Made by a program: the position numbers and the translations under genes | Notes under the pieces: generated by a model | What the model saw: the letters and a program-made list of their open reading frames with translations, nothing else | Databases searched by the model: none | What the model was told of the DNA's origin: nothing | Assembly: GCF_040096015.1 (NCBI RefSeq) | Contig: NZ_JBBMFO010000012.1 | Span: 1-49,416, forward strand | Origin: Peptoniphilus_A hominis | Lineage (GTDB): Bacteria; Bacillota; Clostridia; Tissierellales; Peptoniphilaceae | DNA: 49,416 bases | Direction: 5' to 3' | Shown: piece by piece, positions 42,175-49,416 of the stretch | Position numbering within the stretch: the first letter of the stretch is position 1 | Layout of the letters: each line of letters opens with the position of its first letter

Positions 42175-43943
42175 TCTACATCACCATAAGTTGCGCTAAG
42201 CTCTCCATAAAAATCGTTGATTTCATTGTTTAAGCTTACAAATTTCTTTAAGTTTTCGTTTTCTATATCGTATTTCATGTTAATTACTTTTCCGTAAAGA
42301 CCATCGTTCTTTATTACTGAAATTGGAATTTTAAGCTTTAAGGCTTCCTTTCCCTTTTCATAAAGATTGTCTATTGTCTTTAACATTTCAAATTGCTTTT
42401 CAAGAGGCACAAAGGTGTCAATTGGGTTAAAGGCATTTTGTTGCAAAAATCCAACTTTTACAACACGACAAATTTCAAGGACAAGTCTTTCTTCATCTGG
42501 AAGGACATCTTCCCCAACTAACATTACAATTTCATTTAACTTGGCTTCCTTGTGAAGTAAGTCTAAATATTTTATTCTGAGATCAGGAAGGTCTCCGTCA
42601 AGTCTCATGTCATAGTAATTTTTAAGAAGTGGAATATAGCCTGAGTAGGAGTTCATCCAGTTAATGGCAGGATAGTGTCTTGAGTAGGCAAGTTCCTTAT
42701 CTAGTGCCAAGAATACATTTACGAATCTCTTTGTATTTTCAGTTACTGGTTCAGAGAAGTCGCCACCAGCTGGTGAAACTGCACCAATAAGAGTTACAGA
42801 ACCTTCAGAGCCAGATAGAGTTTTTACATAGCCAGCTCTTTCATAGAAGCCTGCAATTCTTGATGGAAGATAAGCAGGATAGCCTTCTTCTGCTGGCATT
42901 TCTTCAAGACGACCAGAAATTTCACGAAGAGCCTCTGCCCAACGAGAAGTTGAGTCGCCCATTAGAGCAACATGGTAGCCCATATCCCTAAAGTATTCTG
43001 CCATAGTTACACCAGTGTAAATTGATGCTTCACGAGCGGCAACGGGCATATTAGATGTGTTGGCTATAAGAATAGTCCTATCCATAAGGGCCTTTCCTGT
43101 GTTAGGGTCAATTAGCTTTGGAAAGTCTTCCAAAACTTCTGTCATTTCGTTTCCTCTTTCACCGCAGCCAATGTAGATGATGATGTCGGCATCACAATAC
43201 TTTGCTATTTGGTGTTGAGTCATAGTCTTACCAGTACCAAATCCACCAGGAATTGCTGTAGTACCGCCCTTGGCAATTGGGAAAAATACATCGAAGACTC
43301 TTTGTCCAGTTACAAGAAGTTTGTCAATGGGAAGTCTTTCCTTAACTGGTCTAGGAATTCTTACTGGCCAGTTTTGGTACATCTTCACTTCATTTATCTT
43401 GCCATATTCGTCCCTTACCTTTAATAAAACTGTTTCAATATTGTATTTTCCGTTGTCAAGAATTTCTACAACTTCGCCACTAACTTCTGGCGGAATCATG
43501 ACTTTGTGAGTGATAATGTCAGTTTCAGGAACTTCTGCAAAAATTTGTCCACCATGAACCTTGTCGTGAAGGGCAACCTTAAAAGTTACATCCCAAAGTT
43601 TTTCTTCGTCTAGGGAAATAAGTCCAAGGCCTTCAGGCATAAAGGACCCGTGATTCTTTTTTATAACTTCAAGAGGTCTTTCGATACCATCAAAGATACC
43701 CCTAATCATGCCAGGTCCAAGCTTAACAGAAAGAGGAGCGCCAGTTGAGATTATGTCTTCATCGCGTCTTAAGCCTTCAGTTTCTTCATAAACTTGCACT
43801 GTGCCAAGGTCTCCGTCAATTGAAATAACTTCTCCAATTAATTTTTTTTCGCCAACAAGAACCATTTCTCTGATTTTATAGTCAGCCATATTTTTTCCAA
43901 TTACAACGGGTCCGTCAACTGATTTAATTGTTGCCTTTTCCAA
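42171..43943 (-). CDS. ntpA: V-type ATPase catalytic subunit A
   Basis: The catalytic ATPase subunit of V/A-type enzymes. About 590 residues. P-loop GGFGTGKT (about 233-240), IYIGCGERGNEMTEVL, LMGDSTSRWAEALREIS, and the non-homologous insert (about 110-180) specific to A subunits are all visible. I chose TTG 43943, five bases after GAGGTGA; GTG 43952 lies inside that site. It overlaps the end of ntpE. Confidence 0.96.
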   Translation of the reverse strand: MEKATIKSVDGPVVIGKNMADYKIREMVLVGEKKLIGEVISIDGDLGTVQVYEETEGLRRDEDIISTGAPLSVKLGPGMIRGIFDGIERPLEVIKKNHGSFMPEGLGLISLDEEKLWDVTFKVALHDKVHGGQIFAEVPETDIITHKVMIPPEVSGEVVEILDNGKYNIETVLLKVRDEYGKINEVKMYQNWPVRIPRPVKERLPIDKLLVTGQRVFDVFFPIAKGGTTAIPGGFGTGKTMTQHQIAKYCDADIIIYIGCGERGNEMTEVLEDFPKLIDPNTGKALMDRTILIANTSNMPVAAREASIYTGVTMAEYFRDMGYHVALMGDSTSRWAEALREISGRLEEMPAEEGYPAYLPSRIAGFYERAGYVKTLSGSEGSVTLIGAVSPAGGDFSEPVTENTKRFVNVFLALDKELAYSRHYPAINWMNSYSGYIPLLKNYYDMRLDGDLPDLRIKYLDLLHKEAKLNEIVMLVGEDVLPDEERLVLEICRVVKVGFLQQNAFNPIDTFVPLEKQFEMLKTIDNLYEKGKEALKLKIPISVIKNDGLYGKVINMKYDIENENLKKFVSLNNEINDFYGELSATYGDVE

Positions 43944-44565
43944 TGACTTCACCTCTTTCTTTTAATTTTTCGTGTAACATAGAACCAATTTCATATCTCA
44001 TGTCTTCAAGTTTATTTTTTAAAGACAAGTTGATATTGTAGGTCCTATCCATATCAGAGATTATAAAACCGCCAATATGATATTCAAAAAGTTCGTCAAC
44101 TATTAAGTCAACACCCTTTTCCTTGGCAATTTCTTTAAATTTTTCAATGAGTTTTTCATTTTCATTGTTTTTAACATAAAGATAAATGCTTTTTTCATCT
44201 ATTTCATCTAAAATATTCTTAAAATTTTCAGTTTCTAAATTTACATATTCATCTGTCTTGGTAAATTCCAAAAGTTTTTGTGAAAGAGTTTCTAAAAGTT
44301 CATTTAATAACTTTTCATCTTCTTCCAAGAAGAGAACTCTCTTTTGTTCTTCAACAGAGGCAATAAGTTCATAGCCCCTTCTCTTGGCAAGAGTAACCCT
44401 CCTATTGACGAAGGCTTCTTCATCCTTTTTAAGAGATTCAATTTTTTCAGCCAAAATCTTATCAGCCTTTTCCCTTTCCTCTCTTATCCTCTTTTCACAT
44501 TCTTCCTTTTGCTTTAGAAAAACAATTTTGTTGAATATGGCAATTTTGTTTTCAAGTAAAATCAT
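43924..44565 (-). CDS. ntpE: V-type ATPase subunit E
   Basis: Peripheral stalk subunit. The first 110 residues are a charged coiled coil (KQKEECEKRIREEREKADK); the C-terminal half is a mixed domain that holds the head, with FEYHIGGFIISDMDRTYNINLSLKNKLEDM as the clearest family block. 213 residues. The start directly follows the subunit F stop, with GGTGAT upstream. Confidence 0.88.
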   Translation of the reverse strand: MILLENKIAIFNKIVFLKQKEECEKRIREEREKADKILAEKIESLKKDEEAFVNRRVTLAKRRGYELIASVEEQKRVLFLEEDEKLLNELLETLSQKLLEFTKTDEYVNLETENFKNILDEIDEKSIYLYVKNNENEKLIEKFKEIAKEKGVDLIVDELFEYHIGGFIISDMDRTYNINLSLKNKLEDMRYEIGSMLHEKLKERGEVIGKGNN

Positions 44566-44880
44566 TTAATCACCTACAGCTTTCACACCGACAGATTCTC
44601 TGACATATTTCAAAATAAAATCATCTTCCATCGCGCCGTCAAGATCTGGAATAGTTACAACTAGAGGAAGATCTCCTGTAAGTTTAAATTCTAAAACTTC
44701 ATCCTTAATTTCTTTAAAAGAAGAGTAAGTTAGTATTATTATTCCAATATCTTCAGTCTTTGTAAAAGTCCTAAAATTTTTTAATAGTTCAGCTCTGTCA
44801 TTACATTTAACAGACCTTACACCTGCAAGGCGAAGGCCGTTAATTATATCGTCATTTGATGTTAAAAGAATTGATCTCAT
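44566..44880 (-). CDS. ntpG: V-type ATPase subunit F
   Basis: Small rotor subunit that binds D (named ntpG in Enterococcus hirae). 104 residues with a Rossmann-like start RSILLTSNDDIINGLRLAGV and a core IGIIILTYSSFKEI, then PLVVTIPD. The ATG shares a base with the ntpK stop. Confidence 0.9.
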   Translation of the reverse strand: MRSILLTSNDDIINGLRLAGVRSVKCNDRAELLKNFRTFTKTEDIGIIILTYSSFKEIKDEVLEFKLTGDLPLVVTIPDLDGAMEDDFILKYVRESVGVKAVGD

Positions 44881-45302
44881 TATAGTCTTCCAAGAATCAT
44901 AATTGAAATGATAAGACCATAAATAGCAATACCTTCTGCAAGTCCTAGGTAGATCATTGATTTACCAAGAATGTTAGGATCTTCTGATACAGCGCCAATA
45001 GCTGCAGAACCTACATTAGAAACGGCAACACCTGCACCAAGAGATGCAAGACCAGTTGAAAGACCAGCTGCTAAAAAGCCAAGACCATTACCAGATGCTG
45101 GAGCAGCTGCTGCAGCTGATGCCATTTGTGGTACAAGGGAAATTAATCCAAATACAAAAACTGGTGCAAAAACAAATAGGTTAAGTTTCAAAACAGCACG
45201 AGCAAATTTTCTGTTCTTGTCTGTGCCCTTGTATATGAAATAAAAACCTGTAACTACCATTGAAAATACTGTTAAAACTGCGAAAATAATAATTTTTTCC
45301 AT
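44880..45302 (-). CDS. ntpK: V-type ATPase subunit K (c-ring proteolipid) with N-terminal extension
   Basis: The ion-carrying rotor ring. 140 residues with four hydrophobic helices (about 4-24, 41-58, 73-103, 111-138). The last two form the normal c hairpin: LGFLAAGLSTGLASLGAGVAV and YLGLAEGIAIYGLIISI, with the ion-binding glutamate E123. The first 60 residues do not resemble a c hairpin, and they end in MASAAAAAPASG, which looks like a signal-peptidase region. So this is not a duplicated c subunit. Whether the extension is removed is unknown. ATG 45302 has GAGGAG upstream. Confidence 0.9.
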   Translation of the reverse strand: MEKIIIFAVLTVFSMVVTGFYFIYKGTDKNRKFARAVLKLNLFVFAPVFVFGLISLVPQMASAAAAAPASGNGLGFLAAGLSTGLASLGAGVAVSNVGSAAIGAVSEDPNILGKSMIYLGLAEGIAIYGLIISIMILGRL

Positions 45303-45316
45303 CTTTAAACTCCTCA

Positions 45317-47245
45317 TTAATAAATTTTATCGGCTTCAAAAAGTACGCCGTCACCACTATAATACTTGCTAAACATTTCGTAATATTCAAGTCTAAGAGA
45401 TTGAATAAATACGATTAAACCTTCTAGTCCCAAAATTAAAATATTGCCAAAAATTAAAACTGCAATATTTCCTCCACTTGAACCAACCATTTCTCCCAGA
45501 GTCTTAAATGCCAAGAACAAACCAACGTGGTTTATTGCAAAGGCGCCAACTCTTATAAAGGAAATTATTGAAGACATAGTTGATAAAAGAGCTTCAAGTA
45601 GACCAAAGGAGGACTCAATATAATAATCTGAGGCAGATCCTTCTGTCTCCTTCTTAAATAAAACTTTAAGAATAGGTCTTTTTAGTAACATGATCAATAA
45701 ACTTGCCACTAAGACTCCTAGGGAAATATTCATAGGAAGAGGAGCACTTGCTCCCATAACTGACATGCCAATATTAATCATTGCTACAAAAATTACAACT
45801 CCCAAAAAACCTTCCTTGGAGAAAAAGGCTTCATCTGGTCTGCCACTTTTTAGTCTATTGTAAATGCCAATGCCATAGGCTAGGGCAAGTAAAATAATGC
45901 CAAAGTAAATTGCAATTACAAGAGTATCATTTATATTTTCAAAGGGTCTGAACCAAATTGCGGGAATAATTTCTTCGCTTCCAAAAACTGAACCGTACAT
46001 CAAGCCAAAAAACATGGAAGATGCGCCCATTCTAAGAAGAAGACCACCAAAATCCTTGTTCTTCTTTCCCAACATTAGTCCGGCAATTGCAAATACAGCC
46101 CCTTGACCCAAGTCGCCAAACATTGCTCCAAAAAGAATCATGTAGGTTATGCCAAAAATTACAGTTGGGTCAAATTCTCCATAATTAGGCGTTCCATACA
46201 TATTTATTAGTAGCTCAAAGGGCTTAAAAAAATTTGCGTTTTTTAACTTTGTCGGTGTCTTCATGTTTTCGCTTTTGGGATCAAAATATTCAATATCAAT
46301 ATTCTTGTATCTAGCGAGCTTTTCTTCTAACTTCTTTTTGTCAGATTCACCAAGCCAACCAGAAAGATAAAAATATTTATTTGACCTAAGCATAAACTTC
46401 TTAGCTTTTTCAATTTCTTCATAGGAAAGCATGTGAGCAAGAGTAGTCTTTAGCTCTTCATGTCTGCTTTCCAAAAGATTCTTTTTGTATTCTTCTATTT
46501 CAAAAATTTTTCTCTTTACATTTTCCTCTTCTTCTTCAAGATTTTTGTAGATTAAACTAGCCGTTCCCTCTACATTTTCTCCAAGAAGTTCAACTTCAGT
46601 AAAGTTCAAACTATTTAGGACCCTGTCAACATCCTTTTCAGTTTCCTTAGGATAAATAACAAGGAAAAGTTCCCTGTTGTCAACTGTGCCAGTGTGATAA
46701 ATCATGGCGAGAATATTGCCATAATTTTTCTTAAGTCTATATCTGGCATCCTTGTCTAAGAAACCAAATCTAGTGTTGAAGTACTTTAAGTCTGCTATGT
46801 CCCTCAAATCAATGTCAACATTCTTAAAGAGTTCATAGTTTTCCTTTAAGGTGTCAAGAATTTTTAAATTTTCCTTAGTTTGTTCATATTCATTGATCTT
46901 TTCACTGATGTTTTTTACAAAAGCATCAATATCTTCATGGACATTAACCCTTTCGAAATAGGAATCTTCAATCTTGTCGATTCCCAAGAAGTCCATAATT
47001 TCAGCTGCTTGCTTGGCAGAGGACTTATGTGCCTCATCTTCTTCAATAGGTGAAATATAATTTAGTTCAAGATTTCTCTCTAAATTTTCTTCATTGTCCA
47101 AACTAAATGTGAACTTGTTTTCTGCCATATTTGCTTCAGCAGACATAAACTGCATACATTTTAAATTCAAAATGTCAAGAATGACAGAATCCATATCATC
47201 TATCTTGCCAATGATATTAGTGACCTTCATTTTTTCAACGGCCAA
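45317..47245 (-). CDS. ntpI: V-type ATPase subunit I (a subunit)
   Basis: The stator that forms the ion half-channels. About 642 residues. The first half is a soluble coiled-coil domain; the second half (from about residue 360) has seven or eight helices. PTKLKNANFFKPFELLINMYGTPNYGEFDPT leads into the membrane part, and SFIRVGAFAINHVGLFLAF carries the essential arginine. I chose TTG 47245, giving MAVEKMKV, which is how relatives begin; it overlaps the ntpC stop by 11 bases. Confidence 0.94.
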   Translation of the reverse strand: MAVEKMKVTNIIGKIDDMDSVILDILNLKCMQFMSAEANMAENKFTFSLDNEENLERNLELNYISPIEEDEAHKSSAKQAAEIMDFLGIDKIEDSYFERVNVHEDIDAFVKNISEKINEYEQTKENLKILDTLKENYELFKNVDIDLRDIADLKYFNTRFGFLDKDARYRLKKNYGNILAMIYHTGTVDNRELFLVIYPKETEKDVDRVLNSLNFTEVELLGENVEGTASLIYKNLEEEEENVKRKIFEIEEYKKNLLESRHEELKTTLAHMLSYEEIEKAKKFMLRSNKYFYLSGWLGESDKKKLEEKLARYKNIDIEYFDPKSENMKTPTKLKNANFFKPFELLINMYGTPNYGEFDPTVIFGITYMILFGAMFGDLGQGAVFAIAGLMLGKKNKDFGGLLLRMGASSMFFGLMYGSVFGSEEIIPAIWFRPFENINDTLVIAIYFGIILLALAYGIGIYNRLKSGRPDEAFFSKEGFLGVVIFVAMINIGMSVMGASAPLPMNISLGVLVASLLIMLLKRPILKVLFKKETEGSASDYYIESSFGLLEALLSTMSSIISFIRVGAFAINHVGLFLAFKTLGEMVGSSGGNIAVLIFGNILILGLEGLIVFIQSLRLEYYEMFSKYYSGDGVLFEADKIY

Positions 47246-48242
47246 TTTCTTCACTTCCCTCTCTATCAATAATCATATATTTTAACTTTTCTTCTTTGCT
47301 TAAGCCAAATCTTGTGCCTTCCAAGATTCTCTCAATATTTGCTATTTCAAAATCCAAAAGAACTAAAAAACTCATAAATTTGCCAATGCCATCAGTCCTT
47401 CTAAAGTTCTTCTTGGCAATGCCATACATGGTCTTCTTGGCAGTTCTACCAGTTCTTATAACTCTGCCTGCCTCGAAAAGAACAGCGTATTTAGAATTTT
47501 TTATCTCCTCTTCAAATTCGCCCTCATCTAAGTAGGAAAGCTGAAGAAGTTTTTCAGAATTATAATTTCCACCAAAAATAGTAAAATTAAAAATTTCTTC
47601 TGGAGCAATATTGTAATACTTCTTGGCTCTGTAAATCCAAATAATATTTAGTAAATCAATATTTACACCAAAAATATTTTTAAACTCATCAACATCTTCC
47701 TTGGATAGGGACTTTATAGACTCAGTTAAATTTCTGTAATAAAACTTGTCCAAGTTCATCTCAATGGAAAAAAGAGCATCTTCATCCTTGGAGGACTTGT
47801 AATTTTTTAGGTAGTCATAGTAGTGAGTGTCCCTTAAATTATCTATAAAGGATTCAAAAGTCTCATCATTAAATTTAATATTCTTGCCCGAAATGACAAG
47901 CTTATCCACTTTTGGCTCCCTATTCATTCTAAGAGCTCTCAAAATTTTAGTGATTTTTTCAACATTTATTCTCTCTAAATAAGCCTTCAAAAAATCAGCA
48001 TACTTCAGTGGTAAAAAACCACGAAGCTTTATAATTTGACTTCTTCTATAATTTTCCAAGAACTCTTCAATTTCATAAATATCTGAAAAAGAATCAATAG
48101 TTGGAAATTTCTTTTCCTTTAGATATGAGAGGCAGTCTCTGACATTGTCCCTGTCGGCAATTTGTTCAAAATCCTCATAAACCAAGAAATCAGAATACAT
48201 TTTTGAAATCTTAGCGTTTAAAGCCTTTAGACCCTCAAACAT
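47235..48242 (-). CDS. ntpC: V-type ATPase subunit C
   Basis: The funnel-shaped connector between the rotor stalk and the c ring. 335 residues, mostly helical; ALNAKISKMYSDFLVYEDFEQI at the N-terminus and FLPLKYADFLKAYLERINVEKITKILRALR are family blocks. I chose ATG 48242, behind GGAAGG; it overlaps the end of the first gene of the operon. Confidence 0.9.
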   Translation of the reverse strand: MFEGLKALNAKISKMYSDFLVYEDFEQIADRDNVRDCLSYLKEKKFPTIDSFSDIYEIEEFLENYRRSQIIKLRGFLPLKYADFLKAYLERINVEKITKILRALRMNREPKVDKLVISGKNIKFNDETFESFIDNLRDTHYYDYLKNYKSSKDEDALFSIEMNLDKFYYRNLTESIKSLSKEDVDEFKNIFGVNIDLLNIIWIYRAKKYYNIAPEEIFNFTIFGGNYNSEKLLQLSYLDEGEFEEEIKNSKYAVLFEAGRVIRTGRTAKKTMYGIAKKNFRRTDGIGKFMSFLVLLDFEIANIERILEGTRFGLSKEEKLKYMIIDREGSEEIGR

Positions 48243-48558
48243 TTGATTTCCTTCCAATCACCATGTCAAAGGCATCCTTTATGAATTTGTCAGAATTGTT
48301 ATTGTAAAATTCTTCGATTTCCTTTAAATTTCTCTCGTTGTCTTTTCTCAAATTGTCAGCTTTCTTTTCAAAGTCTGCTAAAATTTCATCGCTCTTTTCT
48401 TTTCCAAGGGCCTTTGACTTTTCAATTGATTCATTTTCAATGTCAGTCAACTTTTCTCTCAGGTCTTTTTTTATGCCTTCAATTTCTTTTTCAGTATTAT
48501 CGACAAGTTCTCTAGTCTTTTTATCTATTGCTAAAATACTATCTATACTTTCTTTCAA
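48235..48558 (-). CDS. ntpF: V-type ATPase subunit G/H (peripheral stalk)
   Basis: About 107 residues, almost all charged coiled coil (DNTEKEIEGIKKDLREKL and repeats); subunit G/H pairs with E in the peripheral stalk. Recognition rests on length, coiled coil and operon position. I chose TTG 48558, which has GGTGAT five bases upstream. An in-frame ATG at 48591 has no ribosome site and lies at the predicted transcription start. Confidence 0.72.
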   Translation of the reverse strand: MKESIDSILAIDKKTRELVDNTEKEIEGIKKDLREKLTDIENESIEKSKALGKEKSDEILADFEKKADNLRKDNERNLKEIEEFYNNNSDKFIKDAFDMVIGRKSNV

Positions 48559-48596
48559 AAATATCACCACTCTTTTCTTTTCCTTGTGCATTTCCC

Positions 48597-48624
48597 ATTA
48601 TATTACTTTGAAATTCTAATTCAA
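48597..48624 (-). promoter_or_regulatory. Promoter of the V-type ATPase operon
   Basis: On the minus strand TTGAAT (48624-48619), 16 nt, and a perfect TATAAT (48602-48597). Transcription should begin near 48590. Confidence 0.8.
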
Positions 48625-48919
48625 GGGAATTTTTTCAGATTTAAAAATTTCACAAAAGCTTCACATTTCATATTCTGGAAAGGATTTCTGCTTTGTGGGA
48701 GAAGTTTTTATTAGTTTTTAATAATAATCAAATTTTTTATTTTAAATTATTTTTAAGCTTCTCATTTTTACGCCATTTCTCCTAATATAAAATTGAATTT
48801 TAAAAATTCAAAATTTTTATTTGCAAAACTCCAATTCTTGTTCTAGAGGCTGCTCGTTAATAATAAGTGAAAAGCTAGTAAATTTTTTTCTTATTCTCAT
48901 AAGTATTAGATTTAAAAAA
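48625..48919. other. AT-rich intergenic stretch without a recognised gene
   Basis: I see no supported gene, terminator or structured RNA. The plus-strand frame of the transposase remnant stays open here, but its codons no longer resemble a transposase. Confidence 0.6.
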
Positions 48920-49416
48920 GTTCGTAACAAGGAGCGACTTGGGGTTAAGTTCTTTGTAAGTGATATGTCTAATACTTTCAAGTCTGTTAAGAATAGGTTC
49001 TTTAAGAATTCTATTCATATAGTTGATAGGTATCATTTCATTAGACAAGTTTCATGGGCTTTAGAGAATGTTAGAAAGAGGATTCAAAAAGATATTTCTT
49101 CTAAGCTTAGAAAATATTTTAAGAGAAGTAGGATCCTACTTACAAAACCTGCTTCTAAGCTAAGCTCTGACCAAGCTGAAGATGTTTCTCTAATGCTTAG
49201 TTTTAGTGAAGATATAAAATTAGCATATAGGTTAAATGAACTGTTTTACTGTGTGCCCTGTGGATACCAATATGTTCTTACTAAACCCAATAAAGTTATA
49301 GCCACTAAATCTTTAAGAGAATGGATAAAAAGAGCTGAGGAATCTAATTTAAAAGAATTTAAAGCTTGTACCACTGCTTTTAATAACTGGCTTGATGAAA
49401 TATGTAACTCTTTTGA
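48920..49416 (+). pseudogene. ISL3 family transposase, 5'-truncated and cut by the window edge
   Basis: An uninterrupted plus-strand frame (phase of 48926) encodes a protein similar to the DDE domain of ISL3 transposases: VKFFVSDMSNTFKSV carries the second catalytic aspartate, and SIHIVDRYHFIRQVSWALENVRKRI is the hallmark helix. LTKPASKLSSDQAEDV and AYRLNELF follow in the usual order. The zinc-finger N-terminus and first aspartate are missing upstream, so the copy looks inactive at the 5' side. The third catalytic residue would lie beyond the window. Confidence 0.8.

Noticed and set aside
44971..45243. An alanine/proline-rich plus-strand frame opposite ntpK.
   Set aside because: The composition is explained by the complement of the glycine/alanine-rich c-ring helices.
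48780..48815. Short palindrome (GAATTTTAAAAATTC-like) considered as a terminal repeat of the insertion element.
   Set aside because: It is all A/T apart from the ends, and no matching repeat or target duplication can be seen.

Overview
The window is AT-rich, has short intergenic gaps and good Shine-Dalgarno sites, and uses TTG start codons often. Its gene neighbourhoods are typical of Firmicutes (murB-rapZ-yvcK, tmk-darA-holB-ricT, veg-ispE, a large SRP RNA with an Alu domain). A V/A-type ATPase in place of an F-type in this window, a BirA-controlled bioYDA operon and a type I-E CRISPR-Cas locus suggest an anaerobic coccus-like Firmicute of the Tissierellia/Peptoniphilaceae kind. That placement is inference from gene content; no 16S rRNA gene is present.

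Layout: (1) 1-10943, a complete type I-E CRISPR-Cas system. The array has 25 repeats, the first cut by the window edge. The operon runs cas3-cas8e-cse2-cas7e-cas5e-cas6e-cas1-cas2 on the minus strand toward the array. Cas2 is fused to a DnaQ-like exonuclease, and the operon promoter carries a perfect 22-bp palindrome over its -35 box. (2) 10985-15391, murB-rapZ-yvcK-fni-hutD-like, one operon for wall precursor synthesis, carbon/wall control and isoprenoid synthesis. (3) 15424-19142, a MerR regulator, ferritin, and a large membrane-anchored alpha/beta hydrolase. (4) 19142-24588, ricT, holB, two tandem c-di-AMP-receptor paralogues, tmk, a YaaO-like PLP decarboxylase and birA. (5) 24604-25040, a plus-strand unit of tRNA-Ser(GGA) followed directly by SRP RNA, with a consensus promoter and a terminator. 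(6) 25023-29069, a glutamate-racemase-like protein without catalytic cysteines, ispE and veg (minus), then mnmA and L25/ctc (plus). (7) 29139-35382, a Ugp-type ABC importer operon ending in a PHP hydrolase and a HAD phosphatase. (8) 35483-38071, bioY-bioD-bioA, with two BirA-like boxes over the promoter. (9) 38087-40027, a YtrA-type GntR regulator with an ABC exporter, and an inverted repeat at its promoter. (10) 40111-48624, a nine-gene V-type ATPase operon. (11) about 48920 to the end, the 5'-truncated remains of an ISL3-type transposase.

The strongest unexplained signals are regulatory: the palindrome on the cas promoter, the double BirA box, the inverted repeat at the GntR promoter, and the very short leader between cas2 and the array. 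On the protein and RNA side the unusual items are the cysteine-less MurI-like protein, the tandem DarA paralogues, the c-subunit with an N-terminal membrane extension, and the SRP RNA whose apical loop is not a GNRA-type tetraloop.
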